NCBI GenBank assembly: GCA_963787425.1 | Contig: CAWBCV010000007.1 | Coordinates: 434,001-498,000, forward strand | From: AP-15 sp963787425 | Lineage (GTDB): Bacteria > Pseudomonadota > Alphaproteobacteria > ATCC43930 > CGMCC-115725 | Direction: 5' to 3' | Length of the DNA stretch: 64,000 bases | Shown: piece after piece, positions 1-9,857 of the stretch | Layout of the letters: each line of letters opens with the position of its first letter | Position numbering within the stretch: position 1 is the first letter of the stretch | Notes under the pieces: model-generated | Seen by the model: only the letters and a program-made list of their open reading frames with translations | What the model was told of the DNA's origin: nothing | Database searches by the model: none | Position numbers and translations under genes: made by a program

Positions 1-1
1 C

Positions 2-892
2 CGCATCGCGCCGATCGCGATCCGGGTAAACCCGGATGTCGACGCCCATACCCACGCCAAGATTTCGACGGGCCGGAAAGAGAACAAGTTCGGCATCGAG
101 ATTGACGAGGCGGTTGCCGCATACCAGCTCGCCGCTGAGCTTCCCGGCATCGAACCAGTCGGCCTTGCCGTGCATATCGGCTCGCAACTGACCGATCTCG
201 AGCCTTACCGCCGCGCCTTCGAGCGGGTCCTGGAGGTCGTCCTCGAATTGCGCGCTCTCGGGCTTTCCATCCCCCGCATGGATCTCGGTGGCGGCATCGG
301 CATCCGCTACCACGCCGAACGCCCCCCGGAGCCGTTAAGCTATGCGAACCTTGTGCGGAGCATCTTCGGCTCGCTCGGGCTCACCCTGGCGTTCGAGCCG
401 GGTCGCGTGCTTACGGCGCCCGCCGGGCTGCTCGTCTCGCAGGTGCTCTGCGTCAAGGAGGGCAGCGCCAGGCGTTTCATCATCGTGGACGCGGCGATGA
501 ACGATCTGATCCGCCCCGCGCTCTACGATGCCTGGCACGACATCGTCCCGGTTCGCCTCCCCGCGGCCGGCGCTTCGCTCGCGCCGGCGGACGTTGTCGG
601 GCCGGTGTGCGAAACCGGCGACACTTTTGCAGTCGACCGCGAGCTGCCGCCGTTTGCCGAAGGCGACCTCCTCGCCTTCACTGCAGCGGGAGCCTATGGC
701 GCAGTCATGAGCACAACTTACAACAGCCGACTGCTCGTCCCGGAAGTCCTGGTTGCGGACGGGCGCTTTGCCATAATCCGGGCGCGGCCGAGCTATGATG
801 CGCTGCTTTCTCTCGATACCATCCCCGAATGGCTTTCAGGCGGGCTCCCCGGTTCGGCCGAAGAGCCCGCGCGGAAGCGAGGTGTCGCATGA
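2..892 (+). CDS. lysA: Diaminopimelate decarboxylase, 3' part (runs in from left edge)
   Basis: PLP enzyme that decarboxylates meso-diaminopimelate to L-lysine, the last step of lysine synthesis. The frame is open from the first bases, so the gene starts upstream of the window and the PLP-lysine region is missing. What remains shows the fold type III alanine-racemase-like barrel (RVNPDVDAHTHAKISTG), the glycine-rich loop DLGGGIGI, the EPGR motif and the C-terminal CETGD motif that contributes catalytic residues across the dimer. Its stop overlaps the next gene's start in an ATGA arrangement, so the two are translationally coupled, an order common in Alphaproteobacteria. Confidence 0.96.
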   Translation, partial: RIAPIAIRVNPDVDAHTHAKISTGRKENKFGIEIDEAVAAYQLAAELPGIEPVGLAVHIGSQLTDLEPYRRAFERVLEVVLELRALGLSIPRMDLGGGIGIRYHAERPPEPLSYANLVRSIFGSLGLTLAFEPGRVLTAPAGLLVSQVLCVKEGSARRFIIVDAAMNDLIRPALYDAWHDIVPVRLPAAGASLAPADVVGPVCETGDTFAVDRELPPFAEGDLLAFTAAGAYGAVMSTTYNSRLLVPEVLVADGRFAIIRARPSYDALLSLDTIPEWLSGGLPGSAEEPARKRGVA

Positions 893-3372
893 CTGACCGC
901 TCGTCGCTGTCCGGCCACCGCTTCGCGATGCGGCTGCGGCTCGCCCGTTTTGCTCTCCTGTGGGAGCGGGTCTGGCCGCCGTGTTGGCCGGCGCTGGCCG
1001 CGCTGGGTGCGTTTTTGGTGCTCGGCCTGTTCGATATCCTGCCGAATTTGCCCGGCCTCTTGCACGCCGCAATTCTGATCGGCCTCGGCGCTGCTTTCGC
1101 GATCGGCTTGGCTGCGGCATTCGGCAAGACTGTCATTCCCGATGCCTTCTCCGCGCGCCGCCGCATCGAGCAGGCGAGCGGGCTGCAGCACCGGCCGCTG
1201 CAAGCTCTCGCCGATCGGCCGAGCGGGCCGCTCGATGTAGCCGCCGCAAGCCTGTGGGAGGCACACCGGCGGCGCATGGAAGCGGCGGCGCGCCGACTGC
1301 GGATCGGGCTGCCGCATGCCGGGTTTGCCGCCCGTGATCCGTGGGGGTTGCGCGCGGCCCTGGCGATCCTGCTGCTGCTCGGTGCGATCGACGCCGGGAG
1401 CGACTGGAAGGATCGTCTCCTCCGGTCCGTTACACCTGATATAGCCGGCAAGTCGGGGATGGCCGCGGCGAGCCTCGACATCTGGGTGACGCCGCCCGAA
1501 TACACCGGACTGGCGCCGCAATTCCTGCGCCCGGAGAATGCGGAAACGCTCCGCATCCCGACCGGCAGTAAGCTGCTCGCCCAGGTGCATGGCGGCCAGG
1601 CGGTCCCGCGTCTCGCGATCGATGGGGAGAGCCACGACTTCGATGCGGCCGACAAGCAGAACTTCCGGGCCGCGGCGACTTTGACGTCCGGCAAGCTCCT
1701 CGCCGTGACGCAGGCTGGCGCGGCGCTCGGCAACTGGCAGATCGAGATCATCCCGGACAACCCGCCCAAGATCGCCTTTGCAAAGCCTCCGGAAGGCACG
1801 ACGCATGCCGCACTGCGCATCGATTATCAGGCGAGCGACGATTACGGGGTCGAATCGGCCAAGGCGATGATCCGGCGCGAGGGCGGCAATCCCGAAGAGA
1901 CAATCGAGCTCGACATGCCTTTGCCAGGGCTGCACCTGAAAGAAGCGCAAGCCAGCAGCTATCACGATTTGTCGCCCCATCCCTGGGCCGGCCTGCCGGT
2001 CGAGATCCGGCTCGTCGCCACGGATGCGCTGGGCCAAACGGGGGAGAGCGAGCCGGTTCGGATCAAACTGCCGGAGCGAAAATTCGAGCATCCGGTCGCC
2101 CGTGCGATCATCGACCAGCGCAAGGAGCTGGCGACCGACCCCGGGTCGCGGCTGGCGGTAGCCGATACGCTCAGCGATCTGCGCGAGCGGCCACAGCTTT
2201 ACCGCGACGATACCGTCGCCTTCCTCGGCATGCGGCTCGCCGAAGAGCGTCTGCGGATCAACGACGACGCAAATTCGATAGCCGAAGTGCAGCAACTGCT
2301 GTGGGACACCGCCCTGCGCATCGAGGATGGGCGCATGTCGCTCGCCGAGCGCGAGATGCGGCGCCTGCAGCAAGAGCTCCAAGACGCGCTCGCAAAAAAT
2401 GCACCTGACGCGGAGATCGATCGCCTGATGAAGGAGCTGCAGCAGGCGCTCGACCGCTATCTGCAGGCGCTCGCCGAAAACATGGCGCGCAATCCGGAGC
2501 AGTACCAGCAGCCGATCGATCCGTCCAAGGTGATCAGCAGCCGCGATCTGCAACGCATGCTCGACCGTGCGCGTGACCTGGCCCGCAACGGCGCACGCGA
2601 TCAGGCGCGCGAGCTGTTGTCTCAGCTGCAGAACATGCTCGAAAACCTGCGCATGGCGAGACCCGGACAGATGCCGCAGCAGGGGTCGAGCGAGGCGCAA
2701 AAGATGATGCGCGACATGCACGAGCTGATGCAGCGTCAGCAGCAGCTTCTCGACCGCAGCTTTCGCGCCCAGCAGCAGCAAGGCCAGCAGGGTCAGCAAG
2801 GCCGCATGGGGCAACGCGGGCAGCAGCAAGGAGAGCAGCAAGGGGGCGACCAGCCGGACCCCAACGGCCAACTGGGTGATGCCGCCGGGCAGCAGGAAGG
2901 GCTGCGCCGCATGCTCGGCGAGATGATGCGCCGGCTCGGCGACGGCCTCGGCGACATCCCGGAGCCTTTGGGCCGTGCCGAGCGGGCGATGCGCGACGCC
3001 ACCGAGGCATTGCAGCGCCGGCAGCCCGGCGAGGCGATCGGGCCGCAGACCGAGGCGCTCGACCAAATGCAGCAGGCCGCGCGCGACTTTGCCCAGCAGA
3101 TGCAGCGCCGCATGCAAGGCCAATGGGGCAACCCGAACGACGACGAGGTCGGCGCCACCGACGGGACGCCGCGCGACCGGGTCGAGCGGGATCCTTTAGG
3201 TCGACCGTTGTCGAATAACGGAACTTACGATCAGGGGGACGTCAAAATCCCCGATCAGAATACACTGCAAAAAGCCCGCGAGATCCTGGACGAACTGCGC
3301 CGTCGTGCCGGCGAGCGCTCTCGTCCGGCAATCGAGCTCGACTACATCGATCGCCTGCTGAAGAGATTTTAA
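889..3372 (+). CDS. TIGR02302 / DUF4175 family membrane protein
   Basis: Protein of 827 residues of unknown function, a family found downstream of lysA in Alphaproteobacteria. I chose the ATG at 889 because it overlaps the lysA stop (ATGA); an in-frame start 60 bases earlier would lie inside lysA. Two membrane segments lie near residues 25-75 and a third near 155-170, followed by a long extracytoplasmic or coiled region. The region around residues 500-690 is strongly alpha-helical and then very rich in glutamine and glycine (QQQQGQQGQQG), and the tail is charged. A perfect hairpin follows the stop. The role is unknown; envelope location is inferred from the membrane segments. Confidence 0.88.
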   Translation: MTDRSSLSGHRFAMRLRLARFALLWERVWPPCWPALAALGAFLVLGLFDILPNLPGLLHAAILIGLGAAFAIGLAAAFGKTVIPDAFSARRRIEQASGLQHRPLQALADRPSGPLDVAAASLWEAHRRRMEAAARRLRIGLPHAGFAARDPWGLRAALAILLLLGAIDAGSDWKDRLLRSVTPDIAGKSGMAAASLDIWVTPPEYTGLAPQFLRPENAETLRIPTGSKLLAQVHGGQAVPRLAIDGESHDFDAADKQNFRAAATLTSGKLLAVTQAGAALGNWQIEIIPDNPPKIAFAKPPEGTTHAALRIDYQASDDYGVESAKAMIRREGGNPEETIELDMPLPGLHLKEAQASSYHDLSPHPWAGLPVEIRLVATDALGQTGESEPVRIKLPERKFEHPVARAIIDQRKELATDPGSRLAVADTLSDLRERPQLYRDDTVAFLGMRLAEERLRINDDANSIAEVQQLLWDTALRIEDGRMSLAEREMRRLQQELQDALAKNAPDAEIDRLMKELQQALDRYLQALAENMARNPEQYQQPIDPSKVISSRDLQRMLDRARDLARNGARDQARELLSQLQNMLENLRMARPGQMPQQGSSEAQKMMRDMHELMQRQQQLLDRSFRAQQQQGQQGQQGRMGQRGQQQGEQQGGDQPDPNGQLGDAAGQQEGLRRMLGEMMRRLGDGLGDIPEPLGRAERAMRDATEALQRRQPGEAIGPQTEALDQMQQAARDFAQQMQRRMQGQWGNPNDDEVGATDGTPRDRVERDPLGRPLSNNGTYDQGDVKIPDQNTLQKAREILDELRRRAGERSRPAIELDYIDRLLKRF

Positions 3373-3380
3373 GCTTGACC

Positions 3381-3400
3381 GAAGGCGAGTGCTCGCCTTC
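3381..3400 (+). terminator. Terminator-like hairpin after the lysA operon
   Basis: Perfect 9-bp stem GAAGGCGAG/CTCGCCTTC with a 2-base loop, 9 bases after the stop of the TIGR02302 gene. No clear U-tract follows, so it may be a weak or Rho-assisted terminator or an mRNA 3'-end stabiliser. Confidence 0.5.
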
Positions 3401-3528
3401 AATCCACCGACCTTTCTCCTCGTCATGTCCGGCTCGCACCGGGCACCCTGCAGACCCTGCCGTTAACGGAATTGCCGGTGATCCCGGTAAATCCTGTTTT
3501 TAGGTATTGCACGAGAACTGAAGAGGCG

Positions 3529-4257
3529 ATGGATCGTCGACTGTTTCTATCTTTGATGATCGGATTTGCCGCGGCGTGGCCGTCGAGGGCGCGCGCGGTT
3601 GCGCGTCCGCCAATGGCCCTGCGTCGGCTGCGCCTTGTCAACTGCCATACCGGCGAGACATTCGATGGGGCGTACCGCAACGACCAAGGCCCGATCCCCC
3701 GGGTCATCGACGAGCTTTGTGTTTTCTTGCGGGACCACCATTCCGGCGAAAAGACGCAGATCGACGTCGGGGTCATCGATTTCCTGGCCGATGTTCTGGA
3801 TTCGGTAGGCCAGACCAAAGCCACGGTATTGTCGGCTTATCGCACGGCCGAAACCAACGCGATGCTCGCCCGCACCATGTTCGGTGTTGCCGAGCATAGC
3901 CAGCATATTGTCGGTCGCGCGCTCGACATACGTGTCGACTCGAATCTCTCCGAGGCGATGACGAAGGCCCGCGCGATGGATCGCGGCGGCGTCGGATGGT
4001 ACCCGCATTCCGGCTTTATCCATATCGATACCGGACCGGTGCGGAATTGGACCCTCGACGAACGCGGGCTCGATGGCCTCCTGGTGTTCGATGGCCAGCA
4101 TCTACGGATGGTCGGCAAAGCAGACGGGAAGAATCAGATGATGCTCGGCGGCGGTGCATGGCAGCCGCTCACGGTGACCGAGCGGCTTGGGCTGCAGCGC
4201 CAGCTCGCCCGCGCGGAATTCCTCGCCCGCACCCGGAATTTGCGTCTCAACCCGTGA
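3529..4257 (+). CDS. DUF882 / YcbK-like peptidase M15 family protein
   Basis: Exported protein of 242 residues. The N-terminus MDRRLFLSLMIGFAAAWP followed by RARA is a signal peptide. The body carries the family's zinc-peptidase pattern: an SAYRT segment, then AEHSQHIVGRALDIR (His and Asp of the zinc site) and a late HSGFIHIDTGPVR (His). This is the LAS/peptidase M15A-like fold linked to peptidoglycan processing. The ATG at 3529 is preferred over an upstream in-frame start because it begins directly at the signal sequence and has a purine-rich GAAGAG before it. The gene stands alone after the lysA terminator. Confidence 0.88.
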   Translation: MDRRLFLSLMIGFAAAWPSRARAVARPPMALRRLRLVNCHTGETFDGAYRNDQGPIPRVIDELCVFLRDHHSGEKTQIDVGVIDFLADVLDSVGQTKATVLSAYRTAETNAMLARTMFGVAEHSQHIVGRALDIRVDSNLSEAMTKARAMDRGGVGWYPHSGFIHIDTGPVRNWTLDERGLDGLLVFDGQHLRMVGKADGKNQMMLGGGAWQPLTVTERLGLQRQLARAEFLARTRNLRLNP

Positions 4258-4345
4258 CGGCAACCCCGATCAGTTCCGCCAGCGCAGTAGGTCACGCCGG
4301 CTGCAGCGAAACCGACCAGCAGCTGCGAAATCACCAGCTCTGATC
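4247..4345 (-). pseudogene. C-terminal remnant of a VIT1-type transporter gene
   Basis: Reading the minus strand gives QLLVGFAAAGVTY and, after a one-base shift, ALAELIGVAVTG and a stop. This matches the last 25 or so residues of the intact VIT1 gene at 7268-8398 (QLLIGFAAAGVTYGVGKLIG). The DNA is also clearly alike (GTAGGTCACGCCGGCTGC in both). Only the 3' end survives, abutting the DUF882 stop. The fragment and the intact gene are in the same orientation and bracket the 2.9 kb carrying the NMT1 and MBL-fold genes. Confidence 0.7.
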
Positions 4346-4414
4346 CATCCGCGAGTCGCATAAGCCGGCTAGCATCTGAGCGCGCCGCATTGTCTTGGCT
4401 CGGCAGGCACCTGA

Positions 4415-5461
4415 TTAAAGCTTAACCCTATATGCCCGCCGATGAAGGACAAGTCGAGGAGGTCGGCGGCGGTGATGCCTTTGTCCGCGAATTCCCTGGC
4501 CTTGCCAGAACTCGAGCTGATTCTCGATGTCGGTCACGTCGAGGCGCGCGAGGTGATCGCAGTAGGGCAACGCGTATTGGAGCAGTTCGGGCGGCAGCCT
4601 CGCCTGACGGGCAATTAGCATGAGATAATCCCGGAAATGGGGGCCGGGGAGGGCCGTCCCCTCATCGTCGCGTTGCTGAAAAGTCAGGTCGTATTCGGCC
4701 ACGCCGCGTTGATAGGCGCGAATAAACTTTTCGACGATGGACCGCTTGGCCTCGATGGTCTGCGCGCGCGTTATAACCACGCCCTGCTGCAATTCCGTCA
4801 AGTCGCTCAGTCGGATGATGAAGGCGCCTTTGCCAGATGAATAGAGTTGCAGCGCCGTGGCAAACGGCAGGGCCACGGCATCCACCTCGCCGCGTGACAA
4901 TGCCGCGATCTCCTTTGCGGGCGTCCTGAGCCAGACCAGTTTGATCGCGTCGGAAGCGAGCCGGTACCTGGCGGCAATGCGCGCCAAGCCGTAGTGCACG
5001 CCCGAATCGGGCATCGGCATGCCGATCCGCCGATTGGGAAAATCTCTTACGCCGCGAAAGCCGGCCTCGTATGCTTTCTTGCTAATGAGCAAGGCCGTGG
5101 CGGGATAGCCGGGCTGATCGCTGACCTGCGAAGCGATGATCTTTAGCCGATGCTTCGCGGCGTAATCGAAGAAGGAAGCGGTCAGGCTCACGAGACCGAA
5201 ATCGAGCTTACCTTCCGCCACGGCTTTTTGCACTTGCGCGTCCCGGTCGAAGAACCTGAGCTGTGCGTCGAGACCTTCGTCGGTGAAATAGCCATTAGCC
5301 ACGCCGATATATAGCGATGCCGAGGCTGCACTATGGGCCGAGCCGATCGGAGCCGGCTGCCGATCTGCCGCGCTACCTCCGATTGAAATTCCGAGATTGC
5401 AGAGTGCAATCAAGAGCAAGGCGAAGCCCGATTTCAGTCGCCTTTTTCGTGCGAAGCTCAT
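4415..5461 (-). CDS. NMT1/THI5-like ABC transporter substrate-binding protein, C-terminus frameshifted
   Basis: Periplasmic binding protein of the SsuA/THI5/NMT1 type: signal peptide MSFARKRRLKSGFALLLIAL, then the type II binding fold (VANGYFTDEGLDAQL, a GKLDFGLVS segment and a FIRAYQRG helix). The ATG at 5461 has AGGAA nine bases upstream, so I prefer it to the TTG/GTG codons just before it. The final 24 residues read as arginine-rich nonsense. One base over, the same DNA reads ADKGITAADLLDLSFIGGH and ends at 4369, so the reading frame was probably lost near 4485. No permease or ATPase gene lies nearby, so its transport partner and ligand are unknown. Confidence 0.8.
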   Translation of the reverse strand: MSFARKRRLKSGFALLLIALCNLGISIGGSAADRQPAPIGSAHSAASASLYIGVANGYFTDEGLDAQLRFFDRDAQVQKAVAEGKLDFGLVSLTASFFDYAAKHRLKIIASQVSDQPGYPATALLISKKAYEAGFRGVRDFPNRRIGMPMPDSGVHYGLARIAARYRLASDAIKLVWLRTPAKEIAALSRGEVDAVALPFATALQLYSSGKGAFIIRLSDLTELQQGVVITRAQTIEAKRSIVEKFIRAYQRGVAEYDLTFQQRDDEGTALPGPHFRDYLMLIARQARLPPELLQYALPYCDHLARLDVTDIENQLEFWQGQGIRGQRHHRRRPPRLVLHRRAYRVKL

Positions 5462-5576
5462 TGACACCAATTCCTAGCTGAATTGACCGCAGTCAAGACG
5501 ACGGCCGCCCATGGCGGCCGCCGTTTCGAGAAATTCAGCCGGCGACAAGCGCGGCAACGACAAACCGGGGCGAGAC

Positions 5577-6938
5577 TTAGCGACAGACCTTGCTTTGGCG
5601 TATGCGTTGGTCTTTGTCGGAATCGGCCCAGCGCGAATCGTCCGGGTGGAAAACCATCGGCCGAAGATAGTCGTTGGGATCCACCATCCAGCGAATTTCC
5701 GGGGCAGCGATATGCAGCGGATCCTCTGCATCGAGCGTCTGAAGATAGGTCAGCTTGAATTCGAGTGACGAACTTAACACGGCGACGTTCGTCATATGCA
5801 GCGGAACATAGATCTGCGGCTTGATGTGCTGCTGGTACATGACCGCATCTCGCGTGCCGTTTGTAGCGTAACCAGCACTTACGATTGAACCGAACTCAAT
5901 GTCAGTCTCCGGCAATGAGTCCATGATCGCGAAGAGATGTGCGCCGACCGCCGGCGAAGGAAGGCCGGGGTCAGAGCCAACGCCTTCCTTCAACGGCCCG
6001 GTCGTGTTGTGCCAATCAAAGGTGAAGTGAGTGCCGTCGCAAAGGACGAACTGGTAGAACAAGCTGATCGGTCCGCCCGGGCTTCCCGTTATGCTGCCGA
6101 ACCCGGTAGTCGTCGAGATTCTCCTGTCCTGTAACCGGCGTCACCAAGGTCGAATTGCCCGAGCCGCATTGTAACCCGTTGGGAGCCGCAGGGGTGACAC
6201 AGAGCCCGGACTGGGTAGATTTGCGCTTCCCGCGAATCGGAGCTGTTGATGACAGGAACGAATGGAAAGTCCGGATCCGTCGGGACCGTGCCGGAATGGA
6301 TATGCTTGAAGGCGGTGATGCCCGCGACCGGCTTGAGTTGGTTGACGGTCACAACTTCGGTGCCCGGCACCGACCCCCGGCGTCACGAGCGGAATGCAAT
6401 TTACGGGATTGCCGTTCGGGATGATCTTGACCCCGCCATTGGCGGTATTGGGGTCAGCGGCCATGCGCTGCACATCTACTTGCATCACGTCGCAAGTTTC
6501 GGGCGTGGAGTAGATCGGGATGTTGAGCCACTTCGCGATGTAGGCCGCGTTGTCGGCATGATCGCCGTGCCCGTGCCCGAGGAAGATGGCCTCCGGGCGC
6601 AGATCGACCAGGTCCTGGACATTGATGGGCGTCCGGCGCAAATCGGACCCATCCGGCGGAGGCGCTACCTCCAGCCGGTTCACATAGGTATCGAGCAGAA
6701 CGATCCGCCCTTCGATGGATGCCGCCAGACTCGCATTGGTCACCCAGGAAACGATGACGCGGTCGCGCCGCACATCCCCTCTCCAAGGGTCGACATTCTC
6801 CGCCCCAAAGAACTTCTGGCGGGCGGCAATCATGGCCGCATTTGCGTCGTCGTTGTCCCGCGCCGCGGCGGAATTCCCCCAAGCGCAAATACCCAAAATA
6901 ACGGGCACTACGGCGAGTGCCGCTTCCCTCATCTTCAC
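5577..6938 (-). pseudogene. Metallo-beta-lactamase-fold hydrolase, broken by two frameshifts
   Basis: Three consecutive minus-strand frames together encode one MBL-fold protein. Frame one (start 6938) has a signal peptide and the metal-binding GHGHGDHAD motif. Near 6370 the product continues in a second frame (TEVVTVNQLKPVAGITAFKH), and near 6120 in a third (ISTTTGFGSITGSPGGPI, then FYQFVLCDGTHFTFDWHN) down to a stop at 5577. The product would have been a secreted metal-dependent hydrolase of about 450 residues. Two separate lesions argue for real inactivation rather than one sequencing slip. No substrate can be inferred. Confidence 0.8.
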
Positions 6939-7267
6939 GACGCTTCTCCCCCGGATGCCATCGAGTTCCCGCGCTCGCGACTTGGCTTTTACGGTTAGAC
7001 GCTCCTATCTCCGAGCTCGCGATTGTGTCGATAATGCGGCCTTATCCAAGTCCGCGTCAATAGCACGTGCCCTCCGCGGTGGTCAGCAAACTGACTCCAT
7101 CCGGGATTCCCCAGGTAGTTGTGGATCTGCATAGCGCCATTCAGGAAAGTTGATTCAGGTGTTCGTTGGTCTTGCACCCAGATGAGATTGCTGCGCTCGG
7201 TATAAAAAATCTGGCCTCACGCGTAGCAATTACTTGGAATTCCTCGTCCGAACCGCCAGTTTACCAC
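6939..7267. other. Intergenic stretch, no gene seen
   Basis: About 330 bases between the broken MBL-fold gene and the VIT1 stop. No ORF here has family resemblance or a convincing ribosome site. It may hold the promoter of the MBL gene at its left end. Confidence 0.4.
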
Positions 7268-8398
7268 TCAACCCATAACGGCGACGCCGATCAATTTGCC
7301 GACGCCGTAGGTCACGCCGGCTGCGGCGAAACCTATCAGCAGCTGCCGCAATCCCGAGAACCACACGCCAAGGCCGGTGAACAAGGTCGTCCCGGCGCCG
7401 ATCAAGAACAACGCCACGCCGCTCGCCGCGAGGCTGGCGATCACCGCCGTTGCTCCCGCCAACGAGAAATATGGCGCCACCGGGAAGATCGCGCCGATCG
7501 AGAACAATAGGAAAGAGGTTCCGGCGGCGGCCCAGGCAGAGCCGCCGAGCTCGTCGGGGTCGATCCCCAACTCCTCGCGAACCAGCGTGTCGAGAGCGGT
7601 CGCTTTGTTTGCGATCAGCCGGGCCGCCAGCGCCTTTGCCTGATCTTCGGGGAGCCCCTTGGCCTGATAGATCAGCGCCAGCTCTTCCTCTTCTTCTTCG
7701 GGCACTTGTTCGAGTTCGTCGGCCTCGGTCTTGATTTGCCGCTGGTAGGATTCGCGCGTCGTGCTGACCGACAGCCATTCGCCCAACGCCATCGAGCAAG
7801 AGCCGGCCAGCAGGCCGGCCAGACCGGTCACGAGGATCGCGTGCGGCGCAAGGTCGGCTCCGGCCACGCCCATGACGAGGCTCAGATTGGAGCACAGCCC
7901 GTCATTAGCGCCGAGCACGGCGGCGCGCAAAGCATTGCCGCCCAAGGCGCGATGGCGGCCCTCCAGCCGCGCAATCGTCGCGCCGCTGAACGCGCCCGGC
8001 GACTTTGCCGCCAGCGCTTCGATGATGCGGGCGTGCGAGCGCTCGGCCGCGGGCAGCCCGCCGGCAACGGCTTCCGGCTGGGTGTCATAGGTACCGCTGT
8101 CCAGCTGCTCGAGGGTATTGATGCTCGGCAGGACGAAGGCCGGACCGAAACGGCGCGCCAGCCAAGCAAGGCTCCGCGTCCGGAAGCTCGGCCGCAAGCT
8201 CGGCTCGCGTTGACCGATCGCACCGATCTTGCGCTTCCAGAACTCGGCATGCGCCTCCTCGACGGCGCCGAGGCGAGCATAAACCTGAGCTAGCTCGGGG
8301 TTCTTCTCGGTCTGCGACAGCGTTCGGTAGAGCGAAGCGCTGTCGACCTCACCTTGCAGATTGGCGGTGTAGCGTTGACGCGGATCTTCTTGGGGCAT
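7268..8398 (-). CDS. VIT1/CCC1 family transporter with N-terminal rubrerythrin-like domain
   Basis: Protein of 376 residues. The first 90 or so residues form a ferritin/rubrerythrin-like helical domain with metal-ligand residues (LQGEVDSASLYR, GAVEEAHAEFWKRKIG). The rest is the VIT1/CCC1 iron-manganese transporter domain: GANDGLCSNLSLVMGVAGA, a cytosolic EEEEEELALIYQAKGL segment, and four or five membrane helices. Family members move Fe or Mn out of the cytosol, and the N-terminal domain may sense or deliver the metal. It follows pyrC and the FAD oxidoreductase on the same strand with 34 bases between. A remnant of its 3' end lies at 4247-4345. Confidence 0.9.
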   Translation of the reverse strand: MPQEDPRQRYTANLQGEVDSASLYRTLSQTEKNPELAQVYARLGAVEEAHAEFWKRKIGAIGQREPSLRPSFRTRSLAWLARRFGPAFVLPSINTLEQLDSGTYDTQPEAVAGGLPAAERSHARIIEALAAKSPGAFSGATIARLEGRHRALGGNALRAAVLGANDGLCSNLSLVMGVAGADLAPHAILVTGLAGLLAGSCSMALGEWLSVSTTRESYQRQIKTEADELEQVPEEEEEELALIYQAKGLPEDQAKALAARLIANKATALDTLVREELGIDPDELGGSAWAAAGTSFLLFSIGAIFPVAPYFSLAGATAVIASLAASGVALFLIGAGTTLFTGLGVWFSGLRQLLIGFAAAGVTYGVGKLIGVAVMG

Positions 8399-8432
8399 CT
8401 CCGGTTTCCCGGTTGAGGCGCGGCGAGAGATC

Positions 8433-9848
8433 CTACACGCTGACGAGTTTGCCGGGGTTCATGATGTTGACAGGATCGAGGGCACGCTTGACGGCGCGCA
8501 TCAGCTCGATCTCGACTGCCGATTTGTGATGAGTTATCTCGTCGCGCTTCAGGCGGCCAACGCCGTGCTCGGCGCTGATCGACCCGTGGAGCTCGCGCAC
8601 GACACCGTGAACGATGTCGTTGAACTCCTGCCAGCGCGCAAGATACGCCGTGGTGTCGGCGCCTTCCGGCTGGGTCAGGTTGAAGTGAATGATGCCGTCC
8701 CCGACGTGGCCAAAGGCCATCGGCCGAATGCCGGGCAGCCTTTCGGCCGCCCCGGCAGTGGCGCGGATGATGAAGTCGGCGACCCGGCTGACCGGTACCG
8801 AGACGTCGTGCTTGATCGAGCCCGAATAGAGCTGGGCCTCGACGATCGCCTCGCGGATCTTCCATAGTTCCTTGGCTTGCGGGCCGCTCTCGGCGATGAC
8901 GCCGTCAGCGACCAGATCCTCCTCGACCGCCGTTTCGAGCAGCCTTTCCAACAGCGCGCGGATGCCGCTCTCGGTCTGGCTGGACGACATCTCGAGCAGG
9001 ACGTACCAGGGATGGGACGCCGCCAGCGGATCGATCGTTCCGGGCACGTGGACCAGCGCCAGATCGAGCGCGGCGCGCGGGATCAGCTCGAAGGCGGTCA
9101 GCTGATCGGCGGTCGCGACGCGGGCATGGGCGAAGAGCGTCATCACGTCTTCGACCCTGGCGAGCCCTAGAAACGCGGTCTCGACTTCTCGCGGTTTGGG
9201 GAACAGCTTCAGGGTGGCGGCGGTGATGATCCCGAGCGTGCCTTCGCCGCCGATGAAGAGCTGTTTCAGGTCGTAGCCGGTATTGTCCTTGCGCAGGCCG
9301 CGCAGGCCGTCCCAGATCCGCCCGTCCGGGAGCACGACCTCGAGGCCCAAGGTCAGCTCGCGCGTATTGCCGTAGCGCAATACCGCGATGCCGCCGGCAT
9401 TGGTCGACAAATTGCCGCCGATCTGGCAGCTGCCCTCCGCCCCGAGACTGAGGGGGAACAGCCTGTCGGCCTCGGCGGCCACCTCGTGCAGATGGGCGAG
9501 GATGCAGCCCGCCTCGACGGTCATCGTGAAATTGACCGGGTCGATCGCGCGGATGCGGTTCATGCGGCCGAGGGCGAGGACGATATTCTGCCCGTCCTCG
9601 GATGGGACGCTACCGCCGACGAGGCCGGTGTTGCCGCCTTGCGGCACGATCGGCAGCTTGGCCTCGGCACAGATCCGCACCACTGCCGCGACTTCTGCGG
9701 TCGATGCGGGCCGAACCACGAGCCGGGTGGCGCCGCGCCAGAGGCGGCGCGCCTCGACCAGGTAGGCTTCCTGGTCCGCGACTTCGGCGATCCAACCGCG
9801 GGGCCCGACCGCCTCCTTGATCCGTTCCAGCGCCGCCTCAATCTTCAT
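8433..9848 (-). CDS. FAD-linked D-2-hydroxyacid dehydrogenase (GlcD/DLD family)
   Basis: Flavoprotein of 471 residues with an N-terminal PCMH FAD-binding domain (PQGGNTGLVGGSV, GGNLSTNAGGIAVLRYGNTR, GGEGTLGIITAATL) and a C-terminal FAD-oxidase domain carrying the metal/substrate motif GHVGDGIIHFN and the EHGVGRLKR signature. The family oxidises D-lactate, D-2-hydroxyglutarate, glycolate and similar acids; the exact substrate cannot be read from sequence. It lies 9 bases downstream of pyrC on the same strand and is probably co-transcribed with it. Confidence 0.92.
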   Translation of the reverse strand: MKIEAALERIKEAVGPRGWIAEVADQEAYLVEARRLWRGATRLVVRPASTAEVAAVVRICAEAKLPIVPQGGNTGLVGGSVPSEDGQNIVLALGRMNRIRAIDPVNFTMTVEAGCILAHLHEVAAEADRLFPLSLGAEGSCQIGGNLSTNAGGIAVLRYGNTRELTLGLEVVLPDGRIWDGLRGLRKDNTGYDLKQLFIGGEGTLGIITAATLKLFPKPREVETAFLGLARVEDVMTLFAHARVATADQLTAFELIPRAALDLALVHVPGTIDPLAASHPWYVLLEMSSSQTESGIRALLERLLETAVEEDLVADGVIAESGPQAKELWKIREAIVEAQLYSGSIKHDVSVPVSRVADFIIRATAGAAERLPGIRPMAFGHVGDGIIHFNLTQPEGADTTAYLARWQEFNDIVHGVVRELHGSISAEHGVGRLKRDEITHHKSAVEIELMRAVKRALDPVNIMNPGKLVSV

Positions 9849-9857
9849 CCTTCGCTC

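Noticed and set aside
793..3123. A 776-codon open frame on the minus strand
   Set aside because: It is the antisense of the TIGR02302 gene; the product is His/Leu/Arg-rich with no family resemblance, typical of reverse frames in high-GC DNA.
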